This document shows positions 1 through 8,507 of a stretch of 64,000 nt of DNA, piece after piece (position 1 is the stretch's first letter; every line of letters starts with the position of its first letter). The DNA lies in assembly GCF_004005565.1 (NCBI RefSeq), contig NZ_SADD01000001.1, positions 1,178,001 through 1,242,000 on the forward strand. The letters are read 5' to 3'. The stretch is from Lujinxingia sediminis (lineage in GTDB: Bacteria > Myxococcota_A > Bradymonadia > Bradymonadales > Bradymonadaceae). A model generated the notes under the pieces. It did not search any database. It worked only from the letters and a program-made list of their open reading frames with translations, and was not told where the DNA came from. Position numbers and translations under genes: made by a program.

Positions 1-123
1 GTGCGGCGCACCTTCATCGGCTTCGCTGTAGACGGCGACGGTGCGAATTCCCATGCGCTTGCAGGTGCGAGCGATGCGCGCGGCGATCTCACCGCGGTTG
101 GCGATCAAGACGGCTTTAAACAT
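1..123 (-). CDS. Biotin carboxylase (acyl-CoA/pyruvate carboxylase subunit), N-terminal fragment
   Basis: Only the first 41 codons are in the window; the gene runs off the left edge. The reverse-strand translation begins with the classic biotin carboxylase N-terminus ([12 protein letters not shown] near residues 6-17) followed by a stretch reading [12 protein letters not shown]. Both are hallmarks of the ATP-grasp carboxylase N-terminal domain. The enzyme carboxylates biotin with bicarbonate and ATP, as part of acetyl-CoA, propionyl-CoA or pyruvate carboxylase; the visible part cannot tell these apart. It lies about 100 bases downstream of the flavoprotein gene on the same strand and may be read from the same transcript. 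Confidence 0.85.
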   Translation of the reverse strand, partial: MFKAVLIANRGEIAARIARTCKRMGIRTVAVYSEADEGAPH

Positions 124-224
124 CAGCGAGTTCCTCATGCAGAAGGATATCCCCCAATAGAATCGAGGGAATGTCGTGGTCGTGGGGGCTCGCGTTGCGA
201 GGTAGCACGAGAGCACAGAAGGGG

Positions 225-1154
225 TCAAAGATAGCCGAGGTCTGTTGCGATCAGGCGCGCGGCCAGCGCGCCGTCCCCCGAGGCGGTCGCTACCGAACGC
301 AGCGGTGTGTGGCAGATATCGCCGATGGCAAAGACGCCCGGCAGGCCTGTGCGGCGATTGGCGTCGGTGTGCACAAAGCCCCGCGCATCGAGCTCAAGTC
401 CGGGAACATCTGGTAGCACCGGCGCGATGCCGATGCGCACAAAGAGCGCAGCGACGCGCAAGGTCTCGCGAGCATCGTTGGCTTGAAGCGTAAGCTCGCA
501 GCCCTCGTCGACGGGGGAGATTCGGGTCACCCGGGTGGGTGTAGGCCAGAGCGTGACCAGAGGGTTCTGGCGAGCCTCCGCCAGAAAACTCTCGCGAGCC
601 CGAGGTGCGCAGCGCATCAAGAGGTGCACTCTGCAATCAAAGCTCGCCAGACGCAGCGCGTTCTCCAGCGCAGCGTCGCCACCGCCGACCACGGCGACCT
701 CCCGGCCGGCAAAACGCTCGGCGTCGGCCATCGCGCTCTGGCTCACATGGCGCCCCATGCCCTCCAACTCACCGGGCACGCCCAGGGTGCGGTAGCGGCT
801 TCCCGTGGCGAGTGCCGCGGCCTCATAGTGGCGAGACGGGAGCCCCTCGAAGTCGGCTCGCAGTGCGGGGCTCAGCGCTTCTGTATCGGGTAGCAAGCGC
901 AGGAGGGTCGCCTCGCGAGGGCGAAGCTCATGTTTGGAAACCTGCTCTCGGAGTGCGCTGGCAAGCTCCCGGCCGTTGGTCCATTCGCTGCCCGGGAAGT
1001 TGCCGATGCGGTTGTTGACGCGCAGCAGCATCCCGCCGACCTCGCCGCGGGCGTCCACCCAGTCAAAGGGCACGCCGAAGTCATGCAGCCAGAGCGCCGC
1101 ACTCACCGCGGCAACTCCTCCGCCGACGATCAGGGCCCGGGCCTCATCGCTCAT
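225..1154 (-). CDS. Thioredoxin reductase-like FAD/NAD(P)-dependent oxidoreductase lacking the redox CxxC
   Basis: A 309-residue two-dinucleotide-binding flavoprotein of the thioredoxin reductase fold. The FAD-binding glycine motif is at residues 10-15 (VGGGVAA), the NAD(P)-binding motif at about 155-162 (VVGGGDAA), and the C-terminal FAD contact reads GVFAIGDI. Where thioredoxin reductases carry CATC just before the NADPH motif, this protein has SAMA (residues 140-143), so it cannot reduce thioredoxin by the usual dithiol route. A ferredoxin/flavodoxin-NADP reductase-like or other electron-transfer role is an inference. The ATG at 1154 was chosen because it overlaps the folE stop codon as ATGA, which indicates translational coupling. 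An upstream in-frame start at 1190 would lie inside folE. Confidence 0.8.
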   Translation of the reverse strand: MSDEARALIVGGGVAAVSAALWLHDFGVPFDWVDARGEVGGMLLRVNNRIGNFPGSEWTNGRELASALREQVSKHELRPREATLLRLLPDTEALSPALRADFEGLPSRHYEAAALATGSRYRTLGVPGELEGMGRHVSQSAMADAERFAGREVAVVGGGDAALENALRLASFDCRVHLLMRCAPRARESFLAEARQNPLVTLWPTPTRVTRISPVDEGCELTLQANDARETLRVAALFVRIGIAPVLPDVPGLELDARGFVHTDANRRTGLPGVFAIGDICHTPLRSVATASGDGALAARLIATDLGYL

Positions 1155-1729
1155 AGCGCCTTCTCCGCACGTTGAAACTGCGCCATGCACTCCGCCCGCA
1201 GCTCGCCGCTGGCCAGTGAGCCACGGGCCTCGATCGAGATAAGCTCGCCATGCTTATGGGCCCCGCGCATCTCCATGCAGAGCTGGCGGGCACGCAGTCG
1301 CACAAGCAGCCCGGCCGGCTTGAGCGTGGACTGCAGGTGCTCCGCGATCTCGATGATCAGACGCTCCTGCACCTGGGGTCTTGCCGCAAAATGATCGATG
1401 ACCCGCCCGATGCTACCAAAGCCTACGATGTGATCTGCGGGCACGTACGCCACATCCACAGTGCCGAAGAAGGGCAAGAGGTGGTGCACGCACATGCTCT
1501 GGAAGGGAAGGGCGCAGGTGAGGACCGGACGGCTGCTTCCGGGAGATTCGGTAAGCCCCGGAGCCTCAAAGGTGCTGATCTGAGGGGCGGGCTCGTGAAG
1601 TCCGCTGAAGAGCTCGTCCATCAACCCGGTAAAACGCTCCGCGGTGCGGGCGAGCTCCGGATCCTGGTCGGCGTTCAACCCCACTGCCTTCATAAAGGCT
1701 CGAAAATGCTCTACTGCCTCGTCACTCAT
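1151..1729 (-). CDS. folE: GTP cyclohydrolase I
   Basis: A 192-residue protein that converts GTP to 7,8-dihydroneopterin triphosphate, the first step toward folate, biopterin or queuosine-type pteridines. The zinc and active-site signature SMCVHHLLPFFG is at residues 78-89 (ligands C80 and H83). The third ligand C151 sits in LCMEMRGAHKHG, and the substrate-site segment QVQERL is at about 119-124. The loop normally reading GLSK is altered to GFGSIG, a mild deviation. The gene starts 26 bases after ruvB on the same strand and overlaps the next gene by 4 bases. Its link to ruvABC is positional only. The window also carries queA and tgt, but they are far away and the pathway connection is not direct. 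Confidence 0.93.
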   Translation of the reverse strand: MSDEAVEHFRAFMKAVGLNADQDPELARTAERFTGLMDELFSGLHEPAPQISTFEAPGLTESPGSSRPVLTCALPFQSMCVHHLLPFFGTVDVAYVPADHIVGFGSIGRVIDHFAARPQVQERLIIEIAEHLQSTLKPAGLLVRLRARQLCMEMRGAHKHGELISIEARGSLASGELRAECMAQFQRAEKAL

Positions 1730-1755
1730 TCGACCTGCACCGCGGGTTTGGCGTC

Positions 1756-2778
1756 TCAGAAGATGGTGTTCTGGTTGCCGCTATTAATGGGCACTCCCAG
1801 GTGGCGAAACGCGCTGGCCGAGGCCACGCGCCCGCGCGGGGTGCGTTGAATAAAGCCCTGCTGCAAGAGGTAGGGCTCGATCACTTCTTCGATGGTGTGG
1901 CGTGCCTCACCGATGCTGCTGGCCAGAGTATCAAGCCCGGTGGGACCGCCGCCGAACTTCACCACGAGCGCGTCGAGGTAAAGGCGATCCAGGTAATCAA
2001 ATCCCGCTGAGTCGACTTCCAGCCGCTCCAGGGCGTAATCAGCCAGCTCATCGTCGATGGTGGTGTGATTTCCGACCACAGCGTAGTCCCGAACCCGGTT
2101 GAGCAGGCGGTTGGCGATGCGCGGGGTGCCGCGGCTGCGCCGGGCGATCTCAAAGGCTCCGCGCTCCGAGAGGCCGATGTCCAGGATGCGTGCCGAGCGT
2201 TGTAAGACTGACTTGAGGTCGTCGGCGTTGTAATAATCCAGGCGCGCCACGTACCCAAAACGGTCGCGCATCGGTGCTGTCAGAAGTCCGGAGCGGGTGG
2301 TGGCGCCCACGAGCGTAAAGGGAGGCAGCGTCAGCTTCATGTTGCGGGCGTGTGGTCCCTCGCCAATCACAATGTCGAAGTAGAAGTCCTCCATCGCCGG
2401 ATAGAGGTTCTCCTCCACAACCGGTGAGAGACGATGGACCTCATCAATAAACAGGATCTCGCCCTTTTCCAGCGACGTGAGAATGCCGGCCAGATCGCCT
2501 TTCTTCTCCAGCGCCGGGCCGCTGGTGATGTGGATATTAACCCCCATTTCTTCGGCCAGGATCTGCGCCATGGAGGTCTTTCCCAGCCCGGGCGGGCCGC
2601 TAAAGAGAATATGATCAAGCGGCGCCTGACGCATTTTGGCCGACTTGACCATCACCCGCAGGTTATCCTTGATGGCCTGCTGGCCGACGAACTCTTCAAA
2701 GCGCCGGGGGCGCAAATACTCGTCAAACGAGACGTCATCGCCGGTAGGCGTCATCTCGATGTTGGGATCGCGAGGCAT
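1756..2778 (-). CDS. ruvB: Holliday junction branch migration ATPase RuvB
   Basis: A 340-residue AAA+ motor that drives branch migration of Holliday junctions together with RuvA. Walker A (GPPGLGKTS) is near residue 60-68, Walker B and its DEVHR extension (ILFIDEVHR) near 108-116, and sensor I (VGATTRSG) near 157-164. A C-terminal winged-helix DNA-binding region follows ([11 protein letters not shown]...). The length matches the family. It lies 58 bases after ruvA and 26 bases before folE in the same operon. Sequence conservation is strong, with no sign of damage. Confidence 0.98.
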   Translation of the reverse strand: MPRDPNIEMTPTGDDVSFDEYLRPRRFEEFVGQQAIKDNLRVMVKSAKMRQAPLDHILFSGPPGLGKTSMAQILAEEMGVNIHITSGPALEKKGDLAGILTSLEKGEILFIDEVHRLSPVVEENLYPAMEDFYFDIVIGEGPHARNMKLTLPPFTLVGATTRSGLLTAPMRDRFGYVARLDYYNADDLKSVLQRSARILDIGLSERGAFEIARRSRGTPRIANRLLNRVRDYAVVGNHTTIDDELADYALERLEVDSAGFDYLDRLYLDALVVKFGGGPTGLDTLASSIGEARHTIEEVIEPYLLQQGFIQRTPRGRVASASAFRHLGVPINSGNQNTIF

Positions 2779-2836
2779 AAAACGACTTCCTCAATAGGTG
2801 GTGCGTGGGTGCGGGCTCAGGCGTATCGGAGCGGCT

Positions 2837-3433
2837 TCAGCGCAAGAGTTTTAGCGCCATGCGCAGAAGCTCCTCGACGGGCTGATCGTCGGTGGCCTCG
2901 CGGGCAACATGATCGACGGTGTCGTCAACCATCGCCGGGGGATACCCCAGGTTTTGCAAGGCGCTGCGCAGGTCGTCGATGGCAGAGCGCTCAACGGTGG
3001 CCTCGCCCACAGAGCGTTCAAAGCTGAAGTCGCCCAGCGCGTTCTTGAGTTCGAGGATGAGTCGCTGTGCTGTCTTTTTGCCGATGCCGCTGACTTTGGT
3101 GAAGGTGTCCACCCGGTCGAGTTCCACGGCCATGACCACGTCTGCCGGGTCGAGATCGGAGAGCACCGCCAGGCCAATTTTGGGGCCGATGCCGCTGACC
3201 GAGATTAGTTTGGCAAAGAGGCGGCGCTCATCGCCGGAGGCAAAGCCGTAGAGCTGAATGGCGTCTTCGCGCACGCTGGTATGAATCCACAATGAGACTT
3301 CGCCAGCCTCATTGGGGCGAAGTTTACCGGCGCTGCCCACCGGCACAAAGACCTGGTAGCCAACGCCGCGGACGTCGAGGATGACGCTGTCGAGTTCAGT
3401 GGTGAGCAGACGGCCTGTAAGATGTGCGATCAT
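2837..3433 (-). CDS. ruvA: Holliday junction DNA helicase subunit RuvA
   Basis: A 198-residue tetrameric protein that binds the four-way junction and loads RuvB. It begins with the OB-fold domain (MIAHLTGRL...). Two helix-hairpin-helix motifs follow (ISVSGIGPKIGLAVLS and TKVSGIGKKTAQRLILELK, roughly residues 75-125). It ends in the flexible linker and the three-helix RuvB-binding domain III (ALQNLGYPPAMV...). It lies between ruvC (38 bases) and ruvB (58 bases), which gives the canonical ruvC-ruvA-ruvB order. Confidence 0.97.
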   Translation of the reverse strand: MIAHLTGRLLTTELDSVILDVRGVGYQVFVPVGSAGKLRPNEAGEVSLWIHTSVREDAIQLYGFASGDERRLFAKLISVSGIGPKIGLAVLSDLDPADVVMAVELDRVDTFTKVSGIGKKTAQRLILELKNALGDFSFERSVGEATVERSAIDDLRSALQNLGYPPAMVDDTVDHVAREATDDQPVEELLRMALKLLR

Positions 3434-3471
3434 AGGTAGAGTTCCATCCTGAGAGCATGTTCAGCGTTACT

Positions 3472-3957
3472 CTATTGCAGGCGGCGCTGAAAGTCGAATG
3501 CCTGACAGTGGCAAATCGCAACCGCCAGAGCATCGGCGGCGTCCTCGGCGAGCTCCCCGCGCAGGCCCAGTTGCACGCGCACCATCTGGCCGACGGTATC
3601 TTTGGAGGCGCGTCCCCGGCCGGTGACCGCCTGTTTGACCAGCGTCGGTGCGTACTCGTTGAGTTCGAGATTGGCGTGGCTGAGCGCGAGCAGGGCGACG
3701 CCTCGGGCCTGCCCGAGCTTGATGGTCGACATCGCATTTCGCGCCACAAACACGCTTTCTACGGCGGCCTCATCGACCGCGTACTCGTTGAGCACAGAGC
3801 TCAACCCCCCGTAAATGATCTCCAGGCGCTCGATGAACGTTTTGGCGCGCGAGGCGTTGATGCGGCCGCTGGCCACGTGTTCGAGCTCCTGGCCGCGTTT
3901 ATTAACCAGGCCGTAGCCCGTAAAACGGCTTCCGGGGTCGATGCCGATGACAATCAC
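3472..3957 (-). CDS. ruvC: Crossover junction endodeoxyribonuclease RuvC
   Basis: A 161-residue Holliday junction resolvase with an RNase H-like fold. The four acidic catalytic residues are in place: D7 (GIDPGS), E67 (AAVESVF), D139 and D142 (AEDAADALAVA). This matches the spacing of the characterised enzyme (D7, E66, D138, D141). It is the first of the three ruv genes and begins 25 bases after the tyrosine phosphatase gene. Confidence 0.97.
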   Translation of the reverse strand: MIVIGIDPGSRFTGYGLVNKRGQELEHVASGRINASRAKTFIERLEIIYGGLSSVLNEYAVDEAAVESVFVARNAMSTIKLGQARGVALLALSHANLELNEYAPTLVKQAVTGRGRASKDTVGQMVRVQLGLRGELAEDAADALAVAICHCQAFDFQRRLQ

Positions 3958-3982
3958 AGAGGTTCCGGGGCTGGACGAGGCG

Positions 3983-4441
3983 TTAGTGCGCGATGTTCAG
4001 GGTTGCGATCCAGGCGTCGATGCAGCGGTCGATGATCGCGCAACAATGCTCAAAGACCTCGCGGGTCTGTCCCACCGGGTCGGGAATGCCCGTCTCGACC
4101 TGCTGCTCGGGATCAAAACGCCAGATCTCGACCAGGCGGCTCTGAAGCTCCGGTGCCAGTTGCAACAGGTGGCGGCTGTGGCGCGGCGACATCACGAGGA
4201 TGTGGTCAGCCATGCGCATCAATGGCAGCGAGACGCCCTGGGAGCGGTGGTCGTCGAGGGAGGCGCCGAAGGGTTCTACGGCCATCCGGGCAAACTGGGC
4301 GGCGGGGCGGCCCACCAGTCCCAGGGTGCCCGCGGAGATCACCACGGCGCGCTGCTGCAATTTTGCGCGCAGCAACGCCGCCGCCATAGGTGATCGACAG
4401 ATGTTGCCGGTGCAGACACAGATGATGCGGCGAGTGGTCAT
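3983..4441 (-). CDS. Low-molecular-weight protein tyrosine phosphatase
   Basis: A 152-residue phosphatase of the Wzb/LMW-PTP (arsenate reductase-like) fold. The catalytic P-loop CTGNICRS occupies residues 10-17 (nucleophile C10, R16), close to the N-terminus as in the family. The general-acid loop is IPDPVGQ near residue 113-119. The family dephosphorylates tyrosine kinases of polysaccharide export and other phosphotyrosine proteins; no cognate kinase is visible nearby. The ATG at 4441 puts the P-loop at the standard distance from the start; a longer reading to 4531 would run into the upstream gene. The upstream desulfhydrase gene ends 16 bases before it. Confidence 0.9.
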   Translation of the reverse strand: MTTRRIICVCTGNICRSPMAAALLRAKLQQRAVVISAGTLGLVGRPAAQFARMAVEPFGASLDDHRSQGVSLPLMRMADHILVMSPRHSRHLLQLAPELQSRLVEIWRFDPEQQVETGIPDPVGQTREVFEHCCAIIDRCIDAWIATLNIAH

Positions 4442-4457
4442 GGCGTGTTGGGGGGCG

Positions 4458-5540
4458 TCAGTGGGGCAGGGGAGTGTCGAAGAGCTCGCGGTACGAGGCC
4501 GGAAGATCGCGCTCGATGTTGGCGAGGGCAATACGTGCGCTTAAGTCCGCGCCACTGAGGGTATGCCAGTAGAGCACGCGTTTGTCAGCCAGGCTCTCGG
4601 CGTGCGCGTCCAGCGCAGCGAAGGTTTTGGCCGTATAGGTCGGATCAAGCTCCAGACCTGTATGGCGCTCGACCATCTCCATGACCCGCAACCCCTCAGA
4701 GGTCTCCTTGCCGTAGCCCTCCCCGATGAAGTCGTCGAGCAGGGTGACATCACCGGCGCAGATCTTAGGCAGCTCGGGACCGCCGGCGTCGCGAATAAGC
4801 CGGGAGGTCTTATTGGCCATATGTGCCGTGAGCGGAGCGTTGCACACCACTTTGTCGACCACGCGTACACCGACGATCTTCGTACGTAAGCCCGCCAGAC
4901 GAGCACCCAGAATCAGGCCCGCGAGTGTGCCGCAGGTGCCAGCAGCCACGTAGATCACATCGGGCTCGGCGCACGCGCCATCCTCGATCTGACGGGCCAA
5001 CTCCAGGGCGGCGTTGACGTAACCGACCACACCCAGGGGAGAGGAGCCGCCGCCGGGAATGTAGTAGGGGTTTTTGTCCCGGGAAAGCCACTCGCGGATA
5101 TGCGTTTTGGCCATCGCAAAAGGAAGTCCGTTTTTCGACTCCACCGGGGTGAGAACGGGTTGCGTGGTGCTCAGAGCTTGCAAGACCTCCAGCACATGCG
5201 CGGTCACCGGCTGGGGGAAGTGCAGCGCGTGAGGCTCAAGTCCCACCTCCCGGGCATAAAGGGCGGTGGCCAGGACGTGGTGACTTCCCAGCGCGCCGAC
5301 CGTCCAGACCCGTTCATGGCCACCGGCCAGGGCGTCGGCCAGAATGAACTCCAGCTTTCGCACCTTGTTGCCGCCGTAGATGCTGCCTGTGAGGTCGTCG
5401 CGTTTGACCCATAGCTCACCGATACCCAGTTTTTCGGCCAGTGCAGAGTACGACTCGACCGGAGTGGGGAGGTTGCCCAGGCGCACATGGCCCAGAGCGC
5501 GGGTGGCGGGGTAGCGATCGAAGATTTCCAGATCGTTCAT
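4458..5540 (-). CDS. PLP-dependent D-cysteine desulfhydrase / ACC deaminase family protein
   Basis: A 360-residue fold-type II PLP enzyme. The PLP-binding lysine K59 lies in GSIYGGNKVRKLEF, typical of the D-cysteine desulfhydrase and 1-aminocyclopropane-1-carboxylate deaminase family. A glycine-rich phosphate-binding loop (YVAAGTCGTLAGL) occurs about midway. The likely reaction is breakdown of D-cysteine (or ACC) to a keto acid, ammonia and sulfide; the substrate cannot be decided from the sequence alone. The start at 5540 is preferred over 5552 because GGAAGG lies at ideal distance upstream. It is the first gene of the ruv-folE operon. The intergenic region to the divergent gene at 5674 should hold the operon promoter, but I cannot assign it confidently. 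Confidence 0.85.
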   Translation of the reverse strand: MNDLEIFDRYPATRALGHVRLGNLPTPVESYSALAEKLGIGELWVKRDDLTGSIYGGNKVRKLEFILADALAGGHERVWTVGALGSHHVLATALYAREVGLEPHALHFPQPVTAHVLEVLQALSTTQPVLTPVESKNGLPFAMAKTHIREWLSRDKNPYYIPGGGSSPLGVVGYVNAALELARQIEDGACAEPDVIYVAAGTCGTLAGLILGARLAGLRTKIVGVRVVDKVVCNAPLTAHMANKTSRLIRDAGGPELPKICAGDVTLLDDFIGEGYGKETSEGLRVMEMVERHTGLELDPTYTAKTFAALDAHAESLADKRVLYWHTLSGADLSARIALANIERDLPASYRELFDTPLPH

Positions 5541-5673
5541 AGACCTTCCCATGTGTTTTGAGCCGGGCGGTGTTACCTTTGCGCTCGTGATGTGGAAGTA
5601 CTTTCACCGGTCGCGATGTTACTTTCAGCAGTGCCGTTAATGACCTTATCTTCACCCACTGGATGGAGCCTTC

Positions 5674-5994
5674 ATGAGCAAGTCACGCAGCGACTACGAC
5701 GCCACGCAGAAGTTGATCCGCGTCTACCCCACCTTTGATTCCCCCAAAACCCTGGTGCCTCGCGAGGAGCTTAGCGCGATGGGCGTGATCCTTCAGGCGG
5801 GCAAAGATGAGGAGGGTCGCGAGGTTGAGGCGATCCGCTACGTCTTCAACTCGCCGGAGAGCGCAGTATACAACCAGCAGGCGCTCTCCTTTATGAAGTT
5901 TGAGACCTATGTCGATCAAGGCGATGGCGAGCGCCCGGTCGATGGCGAGGACCCGGAGTTTGCGATACGCGAAGACTTCGGCATCGACGACTGA
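5674..5994 (+). CDS. Small acidic protein of unknown function
   Basis: I do not recognise this 106-residue protein. It has no signal peptide, membrane segment or cysteine. The N-terminal half is mixed in charge (KLIRVYPTFDSPKTLV) and the C-terminal third is strongly acidic and ends in IDD. A GGAG ribosome site lies 6-7 bases before the ATG, and the gene is a single intact frame. It is divergent from the desulfhydrase operon and convergent with the kinase gene ending at 6027, so it probably forms its own transcription unit. Confidence 0.7.
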   Translation: MSKSRSDYDATQKLIRVYPTFDSPKTLVPREELSAMGVILQAGKDEEGREVEAIRYVFNSPESAVYNQQALSFMKFETYVDQGDGERPVDGEDPEFAIREDFGIDD

Positions 5995-6026
5995 AGTATC
6001 GGCACCATGGGGGGGCGACGTTCGTT

Positions 6027-7643
6027 TTAGAGAAAACGCGTCGCGATAAAGCCCACGGCTGCCAGCACGAGTACAAGCCCGACGATGATCTGGGTGCGAC
6101 GATCCATCTTTGCGCCGCCGGCCCGATCGACCTCCGCCGCACGAAGGCCCGAGGGGCCTACTTGCGCCGAAGCCGCGTCCATCTCGGAGGTGTGCTCAAG
6201 CCGCGGCAAGGAGGGTTGAGCTCCGGAGCGCTGTGCCGCCGGTGAGGAAGGCCCCGGTGAGGGAGCGTCGGCCAGGCCCGGCAACTCCGGGGAGCGGTGA
6301 TGCGGGTTGGTTTCCGGCTCCAGCGCCAGCTCATCCTCTCCCCAGTCGTCCTCAAACGTTGGCTGCGGCCCGGAGCGCGCCAGCGACTCGCGGGCGACCG
6401 CGTTATGCGCACCGGAGAGGCGAACCTCATCGAAGAGCTCGGTTTTCTCGCTGGCGAAATCTTCGGGCACCGTCTTTAAACGCGTGGCATCATCGGGATG
6501 AGCGAAGTCGTCGTCGGGTCGTACCTGCGCGTAGGCCCCGCTTAAACGAACCTCTTCGGGGACCTCCTGCATCGGGGCGGTGCTTTCTTCGATCTCAGCC
6601 GCGGTGATAGGGGCAGGCACCGGCGTGGACGCTTTGCGTGCGGTTCGAGCTCGGGGGTCGCGGCCCCGAGGGCGTGTCTCTGCGGAAGCCTCCGGGCGTG
6701 CAAGCGCGTTCAGCGCTGGATCCTCTTGTTGGAAGAGGTCCCTGAGCAGCGTGCCGCTCTCAAGGCCGGTGTGTCCCGGGGCGATTTCGGCGAGCACCTG
6801 ACTGAGCGCCTGCGAAAAATCGTAGGCGCTCTGGTAGCGGTCTTCGCGCTTGCGGGCCAGGGCGCGTTCCACCACCGCGATGAGGCTCTGCGGTAGGCTG
6901 CTTCGCGCCTGGTCGATCGGCGAAATCTCGGCCTGGCGGGCGCGCTTGAGCATCGTCAGCGGATCGTCGCTCTGGCCATAGGCCGAGCGACCGGTGAGCA
7001 TCTCGTAGAGGCAGATGCCTACCGAGAAAAGATCGGAGCGATGGTCCAGCGGCTCATCCCAGGCCTGCTCGGGGCTCATGTAACCGAACTTACCTTTGAT
7101 GACTCCGGCACGTGTACGTTCGCGCAACTTCGAGTCGAATTTGGCAATGCCGAAGTCGATGAGTTTTACTTCCCCGAGCACGCTCAGGAGGATGTTCTGC
7201 GGGCTGATGTCGCGGTGAACCAATTGCAGGGGGCGGCCGTCGCTCCCGATCCGGGTATGCGCGAACTGAAGTCCGTTGCACACATCGCGGGCGATTTGCA
7301 CGGCCGTTGCCACCGGGATGGCGTAGCTTCGGCGGGCCCCTTCGGCGAGTACGGCGTGGAGGTCGCGACCGTTGACGTACTCCATGACCAGAAAGAAGTT
7401 CCCGTCTTCGCTGCCCACATCGTAGAGGCTGGAGATGTTGTTGTGGCGCAGCACCGCGATGAGCTTGGCCTCTTCGAGCAGCATGCGTGTGAAACTGCGA
7501 TCGGCCGCCAGGTTGCGGTGCAGCACTTTGACGACGCAGGGCTGAACCAGGTCACCGTAACGCATCGCATGCGCCAGGTAGACTTCGGCCATGCCGCCGA
7601 CGCCAATCCGCTCGATAAGGCGATAAGGTCCAAGTGATCGCAC
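6027..7643 (-). CDS. Tail-anchored serine/threonine protein kinase
   Basis: A 538-residue Hanks-type kinase. The Gly-rich loop IGVGGMAEVY is at residues 13-22, the ATP lysine K39 is in CVVKVL, and the catalytic loop HRDISPQN is at 143-150 (D145). DFG is at 163-165 and the GYMSPEQ activation-loop end follows, so all catalytic residues are present. HRDISPQN rather than HRDLKPEN is common in myxobacterial-type kinases. A long low-complexity Pro/Ala/acidic linker (about 300-510) follows, containing the sequence EVRLSGA twice. It ends in one hydrophobic segment (about 518-536), so the kinase domain faces the cytoplasm and is C-terminally anchored. The start is a GTG with AAGGA about 9 bases upstream. 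Substrates are unknown. Confidence 0.93.
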   Translation of the reverse strand: MRSLGPYRLIERIGVGGMAEVYLAHAMRYGDLVQPCVVKVLHRNLAADRSFTRMLLEEAKLIAVLRHNNISSLYDVGSEDGNFFLVMEYVNGRDLHAVLAEGARRSYAIPVATAVQIARDVCNGLQFAHTRIGSDGRPLQLVHRDISPQNILLSVLGEVKLIDFGIAKFDSKLRERTRAGVIKGKFGYMSPEQAWDEPLDHRSDLFSVGICLYEMLTGRSAYGQSDDPLTMLKRARQAEISPIDQARSSLPQSLIAVVERALARKREDRYQSAYDFSQALSQVLAEIAPGHTGLESGTLLRDLFQQEDPALNALARPEASAETRPRGRDPRARTARKASTPVPAPITAAEIEESTAPMQEVPEEVRLSGAYAQVRPDDDFAHPDDATRLKTVPEDFASEKTELFDEVRLSGAHNAVARESLARSGPQPTFEDDWGEDELALEPETNPHHRSPELPGLADAPSPGPSSPAAQRSGAQPSLPRLEHTSEMDAASAQVGPSGLRAAEVDRAGGAKMDRRTQIIVGLVLVLAAVGFIATRFL

Positions 7644-7974
7644 CGTGGAAGTCCTTGGGTCGGCAGGAGTGGCCGGGCAATATCAAAGGGCGTGGAGGAC
7701 AGGCGGGGGGGCTCAAGAAAACCCGCGCGATGGGCGACGATTGTATCCCATCGCTTCACATTGACAACCGCGGCCACCGCACTGTTGCTGGCTTGACACT
7801 GATTTGGCGGGGCCCCTACACTTCGCCGGCGTTCTCGAAGAAATAAGTTGGCGTCGGCGTGCCAGTTCTTAGCCTTGAAGACCCAGCGAGGGTCGGCTGG
7901 ACCGGGGCCGAAAACGCGCGCGCCGTGTCGCTTACACGGGTTGTGTCATGGATGAGACAGGGAGGATGGCGTAC
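7644..7974. other. Divergent intergenic region between kinase and YbjN-like gene
   Basis: A gene-free stretch between two divergent genes. It contains two TTGACA hexamers (7761 and 7793). Only the second has a plausible -10 partner at proper spacing. No open frame with a ribosome site was seen here. Confidence 0.6.
7793..7822 (+). promoter_or_regulatory. Sigma70-like promoter for the YbjN-like/pspA unit
   Basis: TTGACA at 7793-7798 and TACACT at 7817-7822 are separated by 18 bases, on the strand reading into the gene at 7975. This leaves a 5' leader of roughly 145 bases. Confidence 0.5.
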
Positions 7975-8391
7975 ATGGTCACCAACGACAAGATTGAGAA
8001 CTTCATCATTGAGCACGGCCTGCCTTTTGAGCAGGTTCAGGAAGGGCTGTGGCTGATTCACGACGAGATCGATTACATCGACAATATTGTCGTCTATCAC
8101 ACCCCGCCGGTGATCACCTTCCGCGTCAAGTTGATGGACGCTCCGGAGAAAGCCACCCGCGACGCACTTTTTAAGCGCCTGCTTGAGCTCAACGCCACCT
8201 CGATGGTCGCCGGAGCCTATGGCCTGGAAGACGACGCGGTGGTGATTGTTGATACGCTGCAGAGTGAGAACCTGGACCACAATGAGTTCCAGGCCACCAT
8301 CGACGCGCTGGCCATTGCGGTGCGCGAGCATTACGAAGAACTTCGTGCCATCGTCGGCCAGCCTAAGTCGACCGCGCAGGCCTCGTCCTGA
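7975..8391 (+). CDS. YbjN-like / type III secretion chaperone-like fold protein
   Basis: A 138-residue cytoplasmic protein. The alternating pattern resembles YbjN/CesT-like small alpha-beta proteins: a first helix (KIENFIIEHGL), a strand pair (GLWLIHD and NIVVYHTPPVITFRVKL), a helix rich in leucine (LFKRLLELNATSM), the strand GAYGLEDDAVVIVD, and a last long helix. This family assignment is from pattern only. The start at 7975 is chosen because GGGAGG ends nine bases upstream; ATGs at 7948 and 7966 lie upstream of or against that site. It precedes a pspA gene by 116 bases on the same strand and they may be cotranscribed, which suggests an envelope-stress-related role. Confidence 0.6.
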   Translation: MVTNDKIENFIIEHGLPFEQVQEGLWLIHDEIDYIDNIVVYHTPPVITFRVKLMDAPEKATRDALFKRLLELNATSMVAGAYGLEDDAVVIVDTLQSENLDHNEFQATIDALAIAVREHYEELRAIVGQPKSTAQASS

Positions 8392-8507
8392 CGTAAACGA
8401 TCGTAGCAAGCGCTCATCAACGCCTGCACCACCTTGTTTCCGGCCTACCACTACCGCTGGAGCCTGTGAGCACAGCCCCGGCCACAGGTACATAGGAGAG
8501 AGAATAT

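Noticed and set aside
7761-7766. A first TTGACA in the kinase/YbjN-like gap
   Set aside because: No -10-like hexamer at 16-18 bases. The second TTGACA at 7793 has one.
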